Assembly: GCF_028475105.1 (NCBI RefSeq)
Contig: NZ_CP116936.1
Coordinates: forward strand, 4,277,501-4,341,500
DNA from: Micromonospora sp. LH3U1
GTDB lineage: Bacteria > Actinomycetota > Actinomycetes > Mycobacteriales > Micromonosporaceae
DNA length: 64,000 bases
Direction: 5' to 3'
A program made the translations under genes and the position numbers. Under the pieces are notes generated by a model, which was not told where the DNA came from, ran no database searches, and was given only the letters and a program-made list of their open reading frames with translations. The stretch's first letter is position 1, and the number at the start of each line of letters is the position of its first letter. Of this stretch, positions 8,693 through 18,100 are shown one piece after another.

Positions 8693-9529
8693 ATGACAAT
8701 TCCCCACCTGACGGCCGCCGACGGCACCACCCTGCCGGCGATCGGGCTCGGCACGTACCGCCTGAACGGCTCGGCGGGTGTCAAGGCGATCGGGCAGGCG
8801 ATCCGGGCGGGCTACCGGTTGATCGACTCGGCCGTGAACTACGAGAACGAGGGCGCCGTTGGCCGTGCCGCCCGTGCGGCGGGTGACGTGCGGGACGAGC
8901 TGGTTGTCACCTCGAAGCTGCCGGGGCGACACCACCGCTACGACGAGGCGCTGACCACCATCGAGGAGAGTGTGTTCCGCACGGGCCTCGACCGGGTCGA
9001 CCTGTACCTGATCCACTGGCCGAACCCGAAGGTCGACCTGTACGTGCAGGCGTGGCGGGCGCTGATCGAGGCTCGCGAGCGTGGTCTGGTCACGCACATC
9101 GGCCTCTCCAACTTCCTGCCGGAGCACATCGACCGGCTGGTGGCCGAGACCGAGGTCGTCCCGGTGGTCAATCAGATCGAGGTGCATCCGTACTTCCCAC
9201 AGCAGGAGGCGATCGACTACCACCGGGAGCACGGGATCCTCGTGCAGGGCTGGAGCCCGCTCGGTCGTGGCAACGACCTGCAGGAGCACCCCGTCGTGGT
9301 GGAGATCGCGACCGCCCACGGCGTCAGCCCGGCGCAGACCATCCTCGCCTGGCATGTGGCCCGCCAGGTGATTCCGCTGCCCAAGGCGGCGTCCCCGCAG
9401 CGGCAGGTCGAGAACCTGGATGCCTTCGGCATCAAGCTCACCGACGCGGAGGTTGAGGCCATCACGGCGTCGGGCCGCCCGGACGGGCGCCTCGCGGACC
9501 AGGACCCGGCGGTGTACGAGGAGTTCTGA
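8693..9529 (+). CDS. Aldo/keto reductase
   Basis: 278 residues, the usual length for the AKR superfamily. It reduces aldehydes or ketones with NADPH in a TIM barrel. The catalytic tetrad is visible: D45, Y50 (SAVNYENE), K75 (SKLPG) and H108 (LIHWP). The C-terminal nucleotide-binding signature IPLPKAASPQRQVENLDAF is present, as in the AKR5 type (2,5-diketo-gluconate reductase-like). No strong ribosome site lies before ATG 8693; a TAGGGT -10-like box at 8680-8685 sits about 7 bases upstream, so the mRNA may be leaderless. Substrate unknown. It is followed by a strong terminator shared with the convergent phospholipase gene. Confidence 0.93.
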   Translation: MTIPHLTAADGTTLPAIGLGTYRLNGSAGVKAIGQAIRAGYRLIDSAVNYENEGAVGRAARAAGDVRDELVVTSKLPGRHHRYDEALTTIEESVFRTGLDRVDLYLIHWPNPKVDLYVQAWRALIEARERGLVTHIGLSNFLPEHIDRLVAETEVVPVVNQIEVHPYFPQQEAIDYHREHGILVQGWSPLGRGNDLQEHPVVVEIATAHGVSPAQTILAWHVARQVIPLPKAASPQRQVENLDAFGIKLTDAEVEAITASGRPDGRLADQDPAVYEEF

Positions 9530-9538
9530 CGACGATGT

Positions 9539-9574
9539 CGTGTCACCCGGGCCAGCGGCGGCCCGGGTGACACG
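9539..9574. terminator. Bidirectional terminator between aldo/keto reductase and phospholipase C
   Basis: Perfect 15-bp inverted repeat, arms CGTGTCACCCGGGCC (9539-9553) and its complement (9560-9574), loop of 6. It lies exactly between two convergent stop codons (9529 and 9582). There is no T-run, as is usual for high-GC actinomycetes. Confidence 0.85.
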
Positions 9575-9581
9575 GCGTCGC

Positions 9582-11651
9582 TTAGACGAGCCCGCCGAGG
9601 GACGGGTCGCTGATGCTGTCCTTGCCGTTCTCGACGTGGCCCGCGTAGCGGTACGCGAAGTCGGCGTCACCCGCGACGCTGAGGGTCAGGTCGTACCAGC
9701 CGTGGGTGCGGGTGAGCGCCCACGTCGCGCGCTCGGCCTGGCCGGGCCGCAGCGACAGCTTCACCGGGCGGGAGTTGTACCGGTCCCGGACGGTCACCTC
9801 GATCCGCTTCGACCCGCGATTCTTGAGCGTGAGGGCGACCTGATAGTCGCGCTCGTCGTACGAGGGTGTGACGTCGAGGTGTGACCGGCCGCCCGTGAAC
9901 CGGCGGAAGAACCCGTTCGGTCCATGCACCGACAGGTCGTACCCGGACTCGATCGTCCAGGTGTCCGTCAGGTGCTTGCCCGGCTCGACGGTATAGCTGC
10001 GCGGGGCGTCCGCGCTGCCGGCCTGGCGGACCTGGAAGACCGCGGCGACCCCGCCGGAGTTGCGGAGGTCGATGCGGAACGAGCCGTGGCTGAGGTTCCC
10101 GTCGGCGTGCAGGGTGTACGGGATAGCCCGCGCCGGGCGTACCCCACGCTCCTGCTTCGGCAGCCGCTGGTCCACCGGCGGGACCGGCACCTCGTCGGGG
10201 TGCCGGACCAGTTCCTCGGGCTTGAAGTCGTCGGTGTCGGGCAACCTGACCTCGCGCGAGCGGTTCGGGTGCCGGAAGTCGAACGCCGTGGTCAGGTCGC
10301 CCACGACGGCGCGCCGCCACGGGGTGATGTTCTTTTCGATCAGGTCCGGCCGGCCGTGCCCGAACCGCGCCTCGAGGAACTTGATCAGCGAGGTGTGGTC
10401 GAAGACCTGCGAGTTCACGTAGCCGCCGCGCGTCCACGGCGAAACGATGACCATCGGTACCCGCAGGCCGAGGCCGTACGGCCCCGCCGGGTGGTCGGCG
10501 TCGCCGGGGAAGATCTCGTTGGTGGTCGGCACGGTCGACTGCCCGTGCTCGCGCGTCTGCGGGGGCGTCGGCGGCACCACGTGGTCGAAGAAGCCGCCCT
10601 CCTCGTCGTACGTGATGAAGAGCGCCATCTTGCTCCACACCTCGGGGTTCGACGCCAGGATGTCGATGACCTGGGAGATGTACCAGGAGCCGTACGCCGG
10701 CTCCCAGTTCGGGTGCTCGGTGTACGCCTCGGGCGCGGTGATCCAGGAGACCTCCGGCAGGCGTCCCGCCTCGACGTCGGCGCGGAAGTCGGCCAGCAGC
10801 GCCTCGGGGTCGCGGCCCTGGGTCCTGACCTCGGTGCCGGTCTTGGCCTTGTCGGCCAGCGGTGTTCCCGGCTGCGCGTTCTGGTACTGGTGGAAGTAGA
10901 GCAGCGAGTTGTCGCCGTAGTTGCCGATGTACGGGTCGTTCGTCCAACCCCAGGAGCCGGCGGCGTTGAGGCCGGTGCCGACGTCCTGGTAGATCTTCCA
11001 GGAGATCCCGTTGCGCTCCAGCCGCTCCGGGTACGTCGACCAGTCGTAGCCGGCCTCCGCGTTGGTGATGACCGGGCCGCCGCCCTTGCCGTCGTTGCCG
11101 ACCCAGCCGCTCCACATGTGGTAGCGGTTCGGGTCGGTCGGGCCCATCAGCGAGCAGTGGTAGCTGTCGCAGACGGTGAAGGCGTCGGCGAGCGCGTAGT
11201 GGTACGGCAGGTCCTGTCGGGTGTGGTAGGTCATCGCCGTGACGCCCTTGTTCGGCACCCACTGGTCGAACCGGCCGTCGTTCCAGGCAGCGTGCCCGTC
11301 GTTCCAGCCGTGCGGCGGGTCCGGCAGGAAGGTCTGGCCGAGATCCTTCACCTCGGGGCGGAAGGGCAGCAGCTCGTCGGCGCCGTTGGGCTGGTGCCAC
11401 ACGTCCTTGCCGGACGGCAGTGTCGCCGGATGCGGGTCACCGAAACCGCGTACGCCCCGCATGGTGCCGAAGTAGTGGTCGAAGGAGCGGTTCTCCTGCA
11501 TCAGGATGATGACGTGTTCGACGTCCTTGATCGAGCCCGTCCGGTTGTTCGCCGGGATGGCGAGCGCTTTGCTGAGGTCCAACGGAAGCGCCGCGCCGAT
11601 CGCGGGAACTCCCATCGCCTTGAGGAATGTGCGCCGATCCACCGTGCCCAT
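9582..11651 (-). CDS. Tat-exported phosphocholine-type phospholipase C
   Basis: 689 residues, the normal length for the bacterial non-haemolytic phospholipase C family (phosphoesterase family, related to acid phosphatase AcpA). It would cleave phosphatidylcholine-type lipids outside the cell. The N-terminus carries a twin-arginine signal, DRRTFLKAMG, followed by a modest hydrophobic stretch and an Ala-rich end. ENRSFDHYFG near residue 53 is the family's active-site motif holding metal ligands and the nucleophile region; ITYDEEGGFFDH is a second conserved block. Two C-terminal beta-rich domains (about 505-590 and 600-680) match the paired DUF756 domains of this family. ATG 11651 follows GGGGGAG. 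No PHO-box repeats were recognised upstream. Confidence 0.93.
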   Translation of the reverse strand: MGTVDRRTFLKAMGVPAIGAALPLDLSKALAIPANNRTGSIKDVEHVIILMQENRSFDHYFGTMRGVRGFGDPHPATLPSGKDVWHQPNGADELLPFRPEVKDLGQTFLPDPPHGWNDGHAAWNDGRFDQWVPNKGVTAMTYHTRQDLPYHYALADAFTVCDSYHCSLMGPTDPNRYHMWSGWVGNDGKGGGPVITNAEAGYDWSTYPERLERNGISWKIYQDVGTGLNAAGSWGWTNDPYIGNYGDNSLLYFHQYQNAQPGTPLADKAKTGTEVRTQGRDPEALLADFRADVEAGRLPEVSWITAPEAYTEHPNWEPAYGSWYISQVIDILASNPEVWSKMALFITYDEEGGFFDHVVPPTPPQTREHGQSTVPTTNEIFPGDADHPAGPYGLGLRVPMVIVSPWTRGGYVNSQVFDHTSLIKFLEARFGHGRPDLIEKNITPWRRAVVGDLTTAFDFRHPNRSREVRLPDTDDFKPEELVRHPDEVPVPPVDQRLPKQERGVRPARAIPYTLHADGNLSHGSFRIDLRNSGGVAAVFQVRQAGSADAPRSYTVEPGKHLTDTWTIESGYDLSVHGPNGFFRRFTGGRSHLDVTPSYDERDYQVALTLKNRGSKRIEVTVRDRYNSRPVKLSLRPGQAERATWALTRTHGWYDLTLSVAGDADFAYRYAGHVENGKDSISDPSLGGLV

Positions 11652-11845
11652 AACTCCCCCATCGCGTGCTGTGTTCGGGAAACTGGCGACCGGACGCTAC
11701 CGACGGTGGGTTGACACCAGATGGCCACAGTTGGATGGTTTTGCAACCTCTCGACGACCCGCCGGCGAGCCCGCGAGACGCGCGGGGCCGGCGCAAGAGG
11801 GTGATCTGCCCGCACACCGGGAGCACCCCGACGTACCGTGAGATC

Positions 11846-12895
11846 GTGCCGACGAGAGACGTACTGACCAAGGCTGACCTCGCCGAACTTCGCCGCTCGG
11901 CGCTCGGGACGGCCAACCCGTTGGGCGTGGCCGCCGATCTCGCCGAGGCGGCGGAGCAGGGTCGGCTGGAAGATCCGGACGACGCCGGGGACGCTCTGAG
12001 CCTGGCCGCCGAGATCGCCGAGATCCGGGCGAGACCCGATGCCGCCCTGCGGTACGCGGAGCAGGCTCTGGCGGCGTACCCGTCCGGCGATGACCCTCGG
12101 GCCGGGTTCGCCCGGGCGCTGCGGGCCCGGGCCCTGTTCCGGGCCGGCGGTCGGGACGACGAGGCGATGGCGGAGCTGACCGCGCTGCGTCCGTTCCTGC
12201 TCGTGCAGCCCGACGCCCCCGCCTACGTGAGCGCGGCGCTGGACGCCGGTGGTCGTTCGGCGACCGCCGAGACGTGGCTGAGCGAGGCGGTCGACAGCCT
12301 GCTCGGCGAGCGCGCGAGCGCGGCCGGGAAGCCCGCGCAGGCGATCACCGCGATCGACCCGGTGGTGGATCTCGGCCCGCCGGAGGCACCCGGTGTCCTC
12401 TTCTTCCTGCTGCAACAGCGGCATCGGGTACGCCGGGATCTGAACCTGCCGCACGACCGGCAGGACGATCTGGCGGACCGGCTGGAGACCCAGCTCGTCC
12501 GCCGGGCCGGGGAGCGCAGGGGCGCCGGGTCCGATCTGCTCTTCTGGCCTCGGGCCGAATTCGATCGTCTGCTGTCCGAGCATGCCGGGCTCGCCGAGGT
12601 GTACGGGTCGGACTGGGACGCGCACCGGGCTCTGCTGGAGAAGGAGCTGGTGCGGCTGACGGGTGCCGGTCAGGCCGGGTTGGCGGTGTTCAGCGCGACC
12701 GTGGACGGGCTGAACGCCTTCGCCGGTCGACGTGACGGCGACCCGACCGATGCGGCGGTCCGGGCGGGCTACGCGGCCGAGGTGTCGGCTCGACCCAGCG
12801 CGCGGATCTCCTGGCCACCGGAGCGCAACGACGCCTGCTGGTGCGGATCGGGCCTCAAGTACAAGAAGGACTGCCTGCCGCGCTCCCGTAGCTGA
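11846..12895 (+). CDS. SEC-C motif protein with helical repeat region
   Basis: 349 residues from GTG 11846; no other start fits as well. The body is rich in Ala/Leu/Glu helices (LAEAAEQGRLEDPDDAGDALSLAAEIAEIRARPDAALRYAEQAL) in a tetratricopeptide-like arrangement. The last 20 residues carry a SEC-C zinc motif, CWCGSGLKYKKDC, like that at the C-terminus of SecA. The usual ending is a Cys-Cys or Cys-His pair; here the first of the pair is Asp, so metal binding may be altered. No SD is visible, and TACCGT (11834-11839) ends 6 bases before the start, so a leaderless mRNA is possible. Exact function unknown. Confidence 0.8.
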   Translation: MPTRDVLTKADLAELRRSALGTANPLGVAADLAEAAEQGRLEDPDDAGDALSLAAEIAEIRARPDAALRYAEQALAAYPSGDDPRAGFARALRARALFRAGGRDDEAMAELTALRPFLLVQPDAPAYVSAALDAGGRSATAETWLSEAVDSLLGERASAAGKPAQAITAIDPVVDLGPPEAPGVLFFLLQQRHRVRRDLNLPHDRQDDLADRLETQLVRRAGERRGAGSDLLFWPRAEFDRLLSEHAGLAEVYGSDWDAHRALLEKELVRLTGAGQAGLAVFSATVDGLNAFAGRRDGDPTDAAVRAGYAAEVSARPSARISWPPERNDACWCGSGLKYKKDCLPRSRS

Positions 12896-12912
12896 AGGCC
12901 CGGAGTAGCTTC

Positions 12913-12943
12913 CCTAACGGCTTTGACAGAAATAGCCATTAGG
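12913..12943 (+). promoter_or_regulatory. Inverted repeat overlapping the SD of the phosphodiesterase gene
   Basis: CCTAACGGCT (12913-12922) and AGCCATTAGG (12934-12943) form a 10-bp stem with one mismatch and an 11-base loop. The right arm enters the AGGAGG ribosome site (12941-12946) of the gene starting at 12952. It may be a protein operator or an RNA hairpin masking the SD. Confidence 0.5.
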
Positions 12944-12951
12944 AGGCCCTC

Positions 12952-13698
12952 GTGCTGGTCATCGCGCATCTCAGTGACACCCACCTCGACAGCCATCCTC
13001 GATCGGCCGAACGGACCGCCCGGGTCATGGACCACCTGCACGCCCTGCCGCGACCGGTCGACGCGATCCTGATCACCGGGGACGTCGCCGACCACGGCGA
13101 GGTGGCCGAATACGAGACCGCCGCGAAGCTCTTCGAATCACCGCTGCCGGTCATGATCTGTCCCGGCAACCACGATGTGCGCGACGCGTACCGCAAGGGT
13201 CTGCTCGGTGACGACCGCGGCGGCGCCGGCCCGATCAACACCCGTCACGACGTGGCCGGAGCGGTTTTCCTCCTCGCCGACTCCTCCGTGCCGGGCGCGG
13301 ACGACGGTCACCTGGACGAGGAAACCATGGCGTGGCTCGCCGACGAACTGCGCTCGGTGCCGGCCGAGACGCCGACGTTCGTCGCCTTCCATCACCCGCC
13401 GGTGGTGCTGCACCACCCGGTCATCGACCCGATGCGGCTGCTGCCCGCCGATCCCCTGGCCGAGCTGGTCGCCGCCCATCCGCAGGTGGTCGCCGTGCTG
13501 ACCGGGCATTTCCACACCGCCGCCGCGAGCACCTTCGCCGGCCGCCCGCTGCTGATCGCACCGGGTGTGGTCTCCACCCTCCGGATGCCCTGGGAGGGCG
13601 ACGGGCCGCTGACCACGCAGGCCCAGCCGCCCGGCGTCGCATTCCACGTGTACGACGACACCGGTCTGCTCACCACCCACTACCGGGTGGTGGTCTGA
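12952..13698 (+). CDS. CpdA-like metallophosphoesterase (cyclic-nucleotide phosphodiesterase type)
   Basis: 248 residues from GTG 12952, six bases after AGGAGG. All five calcineurin-like motifs are visible: D-x-H in IAHLSDTHLD, GD in ITGDVADHG, GNHD in CPGNHDVR, the HH pair in AFHHPPV, and GHxH in TGHFHTA. These bind the dimetal centre. The order and spacing match class III cyclic nucleotide phosphodiesterases (CpdA/Icc), so 3',5'-cAMP hydrolysis is the best guess, though many family members act on other phosphoesters. Translation may be modulated by the stem-loop overlapping its SD. Confidence 0.9.
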   Translation: MLVIAHLSDTHLDSHPRSAERTARVMDHLHALPRPVDAILITGDVADHGEVAEYETAAKLFESPLPVMICPGNHDVRDAYRKGLLGDDRGGAGPINTRHDVAGAVFLLADSSVPGADDGHLDEETMAWLADELRSVPAETPTFVAFHHPPVVLHHPVIDPMRLLPADPLAELVAAHPQVVAVLTGHFHTAAASTFAGRPLLIAPGVVSTLRMPWEGDGPLTTQAQPPGVAFHVYDDTGLLTTHYRVVV

Positions 13699-13836
13699 GA
13701 ATGCGGGGAGTCGCGGCGGTGACCTGAGCCGGAGGTGCGCCGCTGGCAATCTTGGGGGCTGACACGCCCCGGCGGTACCGATAACGTCCATTCCTGGACG
13801 ATCGACGTCCACCCGATGTCACCGGAGGAGACGCCG

Positions 13837-14352
13837 ATGTTCGAGGAGTTCATGGGCATTCCCGCCCACCCTCTGGTGCTACACGCCGCGGTCGTGTTCG
13901 TGCCGCTGCTGGCCCTCCTGGCGGTCGGCTACGCGCTCGTCGCGCCGATCCGGCCGCACACTCGGTGGGTGCTGGGGCTGCTCGCCCTGGGCGCGCCGGT
14001 CGCCGCCCTGCTGGCGAAGCTCTCCGGCGATGCCTTCTTCGAGCGCATGCGCGCCGCCAACCGGGTCACCCCCGAATTCGTGCCGACGATTGAGGCGCAC
14101 CAGGAGTTCGGCGACCTCACGCTCTACGCCACCATCGGGCTGGCGATCGTGGCGCTGGCACTGGTCTGGTTCGTCCCGCCGAGAGCCGCCGCGCCGAGCG
14201 CCGCCGCGCCGGGAGCCACGGACGAGAGGCGGCCCGGTCGGGCGCTGACCCTGGCGTTGCAGGTCTTGTCGTTGGTGGCCGCCGGCATCGCCGTGTATTA
14301 CGTGATCCGCACCGGCGACTCCGGGGCGAAGGCGGTCTGGACGGGGCAGTGA
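13837..14352 (+). CDS. DUF2231 family membrane protein
   Basis: 171 residues from ATG 13837 with GGAGGAG 7 bases upstream. MFEEFMGIPAHPLVLHAAVVFVPLLALLAVGYAL is the conserved DUF2231 opening: a Pro-x-His-Pro-x4-His core leading into helix 1. Three more hydrophobic helices follow (about 42-58, 91-110 and 135-152), with a charged loop containing FFERMRAANRVTP. The conserved histidines suggest a haem- or metal-binding redox membrane protein, but the family has no settled role. It converges on the DUF998 gene, stop codons only 4 bases apart. Confidence 0.88.
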   Translation: MFEEFMGIPAHPLVLHAAVVFVPLLALLAVGYALVAPIRPHTRWVLGLLALGAPVAALLAKLSGDAFFERMRAANRVTPEFVPTIEAHQEFGDLTLYATIGLAIVALALVWFVPPRAAAPSAAAPGATDERRPGRALTLALQVLSLVAAGIAVYYVIRTGDSGAKAVWTGQ

Positions 14353-14355
14353 CGG

Positions 14356-15012
14356 TCAGGCCACCTCGTCGCGTGCTCGCCAGGAGAGGGCCACGAGCCA
14401 ACCCGAGATGAGCACCGCTCCGACAGCGAAGCGGATGCTCGCACTCTCCTCGCTCCACGGCAGGGCGGTGAGCACGAACGCGACGGCACCGCTCGCAGCG
14501 CTGTAGAGCGCCCAGCCCCGGCGGCCCTGGCCGGCGAAGCGCCGAGCGAGCAGCAGGCCGGCCGCGATGAGCGACAGGAACGCCGCCGCGCCGCAGACCG
14601 TGTGCAGAATGCTGCCCGTGCTGGCCTGCTCGGGCAGTCCGGTCGGGGCACCGGGTGGCCAGCCGAGCGCGGGATCGGGGACGAAGATCCCGCCGCCGAC
14701 CATCGCCACCCCGTAGACGCCGACCAGTAGCGGCCCCACCGTGCCGGCCCGGCCCGGACGCAGCGCCCGCCACAGGCCCGCCGCGAAGGCGATGGCCAGC
14801 AGGCCGGTGCCCACGAACGCGATGAACTGCAGCCAGCCGAGGTCCCCGAGGGTGAGTGCGCTCAACGCGTGTCGGCGCAGGTCGAACCCGGATCGGGTGA
14901 ACGCCTGCCCGAACGACAGGGCAGGGAAGAGAAGGCCGGCGACCGTGCCGCAGCCCAGCAGGAACCGGGTTCGGCGGAGCCGGGTCTCGGGGACAGTCGT
15001 CAGGGACGTCAT
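14356..15012 (-). CDS. DUF998 family integral membrane protein
   Basis: 218 residues. Start ATG 15012 was chosen over an in-frame upstream ATG because GAGAGG lies 7 bases before it. Six hydrophobic helices are visible, beginning LLGCGTVAGLLFPALSF. The loop after helix 1 has the family pattern SGFDLRRHALSALTLGDLGWLQ, and the loop before the fourth helix has ILHTVCGAAAF. Function unknown across the family. Confidence 0.85.
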   Translation of the reverse strand: MTSLTTVPETRLRRTRFLLGCGTVAGLLFPALSFGQAFTRSGFDLRRHALSALTLGDLGWLQFIAFVGTGLLAIAFAAGLWRALRPGRAGTVGPLLVGVYGVAMVGGGIFVPDPALGWPPGAPTGLPEQASTGSILHTVCGAAAFLSLIAAGLLLARRFAGQGRRGWALYSAASGAVAFVLTALPWSEESASIRFAVGAVLISGWLVALSWRARDEVA

Positions 15013-15102
15013 GGGGGCACCTCTCGTGTCGGCGTCACGTTCTATCGTCACGACGAACGAGGCAGGGCCGGATCGACACCACCGGTGGACGAAAGTGGGG
15101 GT

Positions 15103-15140
15103 GCTGGTGCGGCCCGGTTAGGGGGCCGGGCCGCACCAGC
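15103..15140 (-). terminator. Terminator of the subtilase gene
   Basis: Perfect 15-bp arms GCTGGTGCGGCCCGG (15103-15117) and complement (15126-15140), loop of 8, starting 11 bases after the stop of the subtilase. It separates that gene from DUF998 on the same strand. Confidence 0.85.
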
Positions 15141-15150
15141 GGGATGACCA

Positions 15151-18100
15151 TCAGCTGGCGTGGTACGCCCGGATGATGGTCTGGTCGATGCCGCTGCCAC
15201 CGTTCGCGGCGGCCTTCACCCGCAGCGAGACGGCCTGCCCGGAGGCGGCGTTCGGCAGCGCGACCCGGTAGCTGTCAGCACTACCGGTGACCCGGGCCGA
15301 CTTCCAGGTGGCACCGTCGTCCGTCGAGGTCCACACCTGGAACGACGTCACCTTCTGCGCCTTGACACCTCGCGCGTGCCGGACGGTCAGCTCGGCCGTT
15401 CCGCCGGTGGCGTGGTTGTTGGTGTCCATCGGCAGCGCGTAGTCCACCGCGAGCAGCGACAACGGCACACTCCCGGTCCCGTCCGGCCCGGCGGACCGGA
15501 ACGTCCACGAGGTGTTCACCTTGGTCGAGATCGGCAGGATCATGCTCGTGTCGACGTCGAGGGTCAGCCGGTAGTCCGACATCTGCTGCGGAACGGTGAA
15601 GTCGGCGAGCGGCCTGTTCCGTTCCTCGACCAGCTTGCCGTTGCGGTACAGGGACAGCTTGCGGTTCACGCCGATCGAGTTGCCCTGCAGGCAGTCGGCC
15701 CGCTGCTGCTGATCGGTCAGCGACACCAGGTCGATGTGCAGGTTGCCCCGGGTCCGCGACGGTGCGGTGGCACAGCTCCAGGTGGCACCGGCCGGGTCGT
15801 CGTAGAAGCCTGAGTGCAGCGGCTGCCGCGCCCAGACCTTGGACTGCCGGCTGCCCGGCTGGTAGCGGCGGGGCGCCTCCTGGGCCGACAGGCCACCGTA
15901 GACACCCTCGTCGGCCCAGAGGAAGCCGGGCGAGAGGTAGTCGGTGCGGTACGGGGGCAGGTTCCCCTCGTGGGTCTGGGTGAGCTCCAACCCGTCGGGG
16001 GTGAGGCCGCTGCGGATCAGCTGGGTGACCATCCCCTCCGAGTCCGCCTGGTGGAACCGCTCCTCGATCCGAGCAAGCTTGGCCTGCTCCGCCTTGGTCA
16101 CCCGGTAGGCGGGGTCGGCCGGCACGCCGTCCGGGTACTCGTGGATGAGGTTGTAGCGGTACGGCTTGGCCGTGCCGGCCAGTGAATCGAGGTTGACGGC
16201 CGCCCAGCTGCGCCGGGACCCGACGCCCGGCTTCGGCAGCGCGGAGGTGCGGACGGTCGTCGCGGCCCCGTAGCCGCTGATCTGGTTCCGCCAGGACAGG
16301 CCGTTGGGCGCGGTCTGGAGGCTGGTGAGGTCGATCTTGGTGGGCGTGGTGGCGACCCCGTCGACCGTGGCCTGCACTGGCTTGGCGCGCGCCGGGTCGA
16401 GCGTCACGCTCCGGTTGCCGGTGACGCTCAGGTCGGTCTCACCGACAATCGTCGTCTGCAACACGTCACTGTCGGCGTAGTAGGCGACGGAGGAGCCGAG
16501 GATCGCGTACCGGCCGGCCGGCACGCGCGTGGTGAAGGTGTCTCCGGGGGCCCCGCCCACGCCACCGTAGTAGATCACCGGGTCGGCGAGGTTGGTGATG
16601 AGGATGTCGATCCAGCTCTCCGCGCCTTCCGTCAAGCCCGACAGCGGCTTCGTGTGGAGTGTCAGGTCATAGCTGGGCTGCTCGACGGAGAAACTCACCG
16701 GTGTGGTCGAGACCAGCTTGCGGGCGGCGGTGCGGGCCGTGACGGTGGCCAGGTAGAAGCCCGGCCGGGCTGCCAGCGCCGCGCGGTTGATCCGCAGGGT
16801 CGCCCCGGCGGTGCCGCCGCGCTTGAGCGTCACCCGGCTCGTCGACAGCGACGCCGCGCCGCGCGGCACCGGCTTGCCGTCGTGGTTGACGACCGCCACG
16901 TCGAGGTCGAGGACGTCCGTCGCCGAGGTCGCCGCACCGGTCCAGCTCAGCTTCGCCTCGCTGGTGCCGGACTGCGGGTACGCGAACGTGCCGAGGTTGA
17001 CCACCGGCTGGTCGCTGGTCGGGCCGCCGAGGGCCCGGGCCGCGTTGAGCCGGCCGGCTCCGACGGCGTACGCGTCGACGCCGGTCAGCGGGTCGGCGGC
17101 GCCGACGAGCGCGGCCTTGAGCTGTGCGCCGGTCCAGTCCGGGTGCCGCTGGGCGAGCAACGCGGCGGCCCCCGCCACGTGCGGGCTGGCCATCGACGTG
17201 CCGGTGGAACCCTCGTAGTACTGGTCGATCGGGTCCTGCAGGTCGGTGCCGGCGGCACGGGCGGCGACGATGTCGACGCCGGGCGCGACCAGTTCCGGCT
17301 TGGCCACGTTGCTGGTGACCAGCGGTCCGCGGCTGGAGAAGTCGGCGAGCTTGTCGTCACGGTCGACGGCACCGACGGTCAGCGCGCTGGCGGCGGAGCC
17401 GGGCGAGGAGATGGCGCCGCCGCTGTTGCCGGCGGCGATGACGAAGAGCGCGCCGGTGGACGTGCTCAGGCCGTCGACGGCGAGCGAGAGCGGGTCGTTT
17501 CCGTCGTCCGAGTCGCTGCCGCCGAGGCTCATGTTGATGACGTCGGCCCGGGTGGCGGCCCACTCCATGCCGGCGATGATCCCGGAGTCTTCGCCGGAGC
17601 CGTGGTCGTCGAGGACCTTGCCGATCACCAGCTTGGCGTCCGGCGCCACGCCGTGGCGCTGGCCGTGTGCGGCCGCGCCGGTGCCGGCGATGGTCGAGGC
17701 GACGTGCGTACCGTGGCCGTTGTGGTCGACGGCGTCACCGCCCTCGGCGGTGAAGTCGGCCCGGTCGGCGACCCGGCCCACCAGGTCCGGGTGGGTGAAG
17801 TCGGCACCGGTGTCGAGCACCGCGACCCGGACGCCCTTGCCGGTGTAGCCGGCCTTCCAGGCGTCGGGCGCGGCGATCTGCCCCAGGTTGCGGTCGAGGT
17901 CACCGTGCTGTCCGCCGCCGGTGAGGGCGCTGGCGCGGACCTTACGGTCGAGCCAGACCTTCTTCGCACCGGCGAGCAGCGAGTTGGTCGCGAGCTTCGC
18001 GGTGGCCGGGCTCTTCTTGGGTACGTGGCCGGCGACCGCGCCGATGCTGGGCAGCGGCAGCACGTCGCCGAGCGCGGCCACCCGGGCGGACGCGGTGGCG

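Noticed and set aside
11652..11845. PHO-box control of the phospholipase C gene
   Set aside because: No pair of GTTCACC-like direct repeats could be found in the intergenic region.
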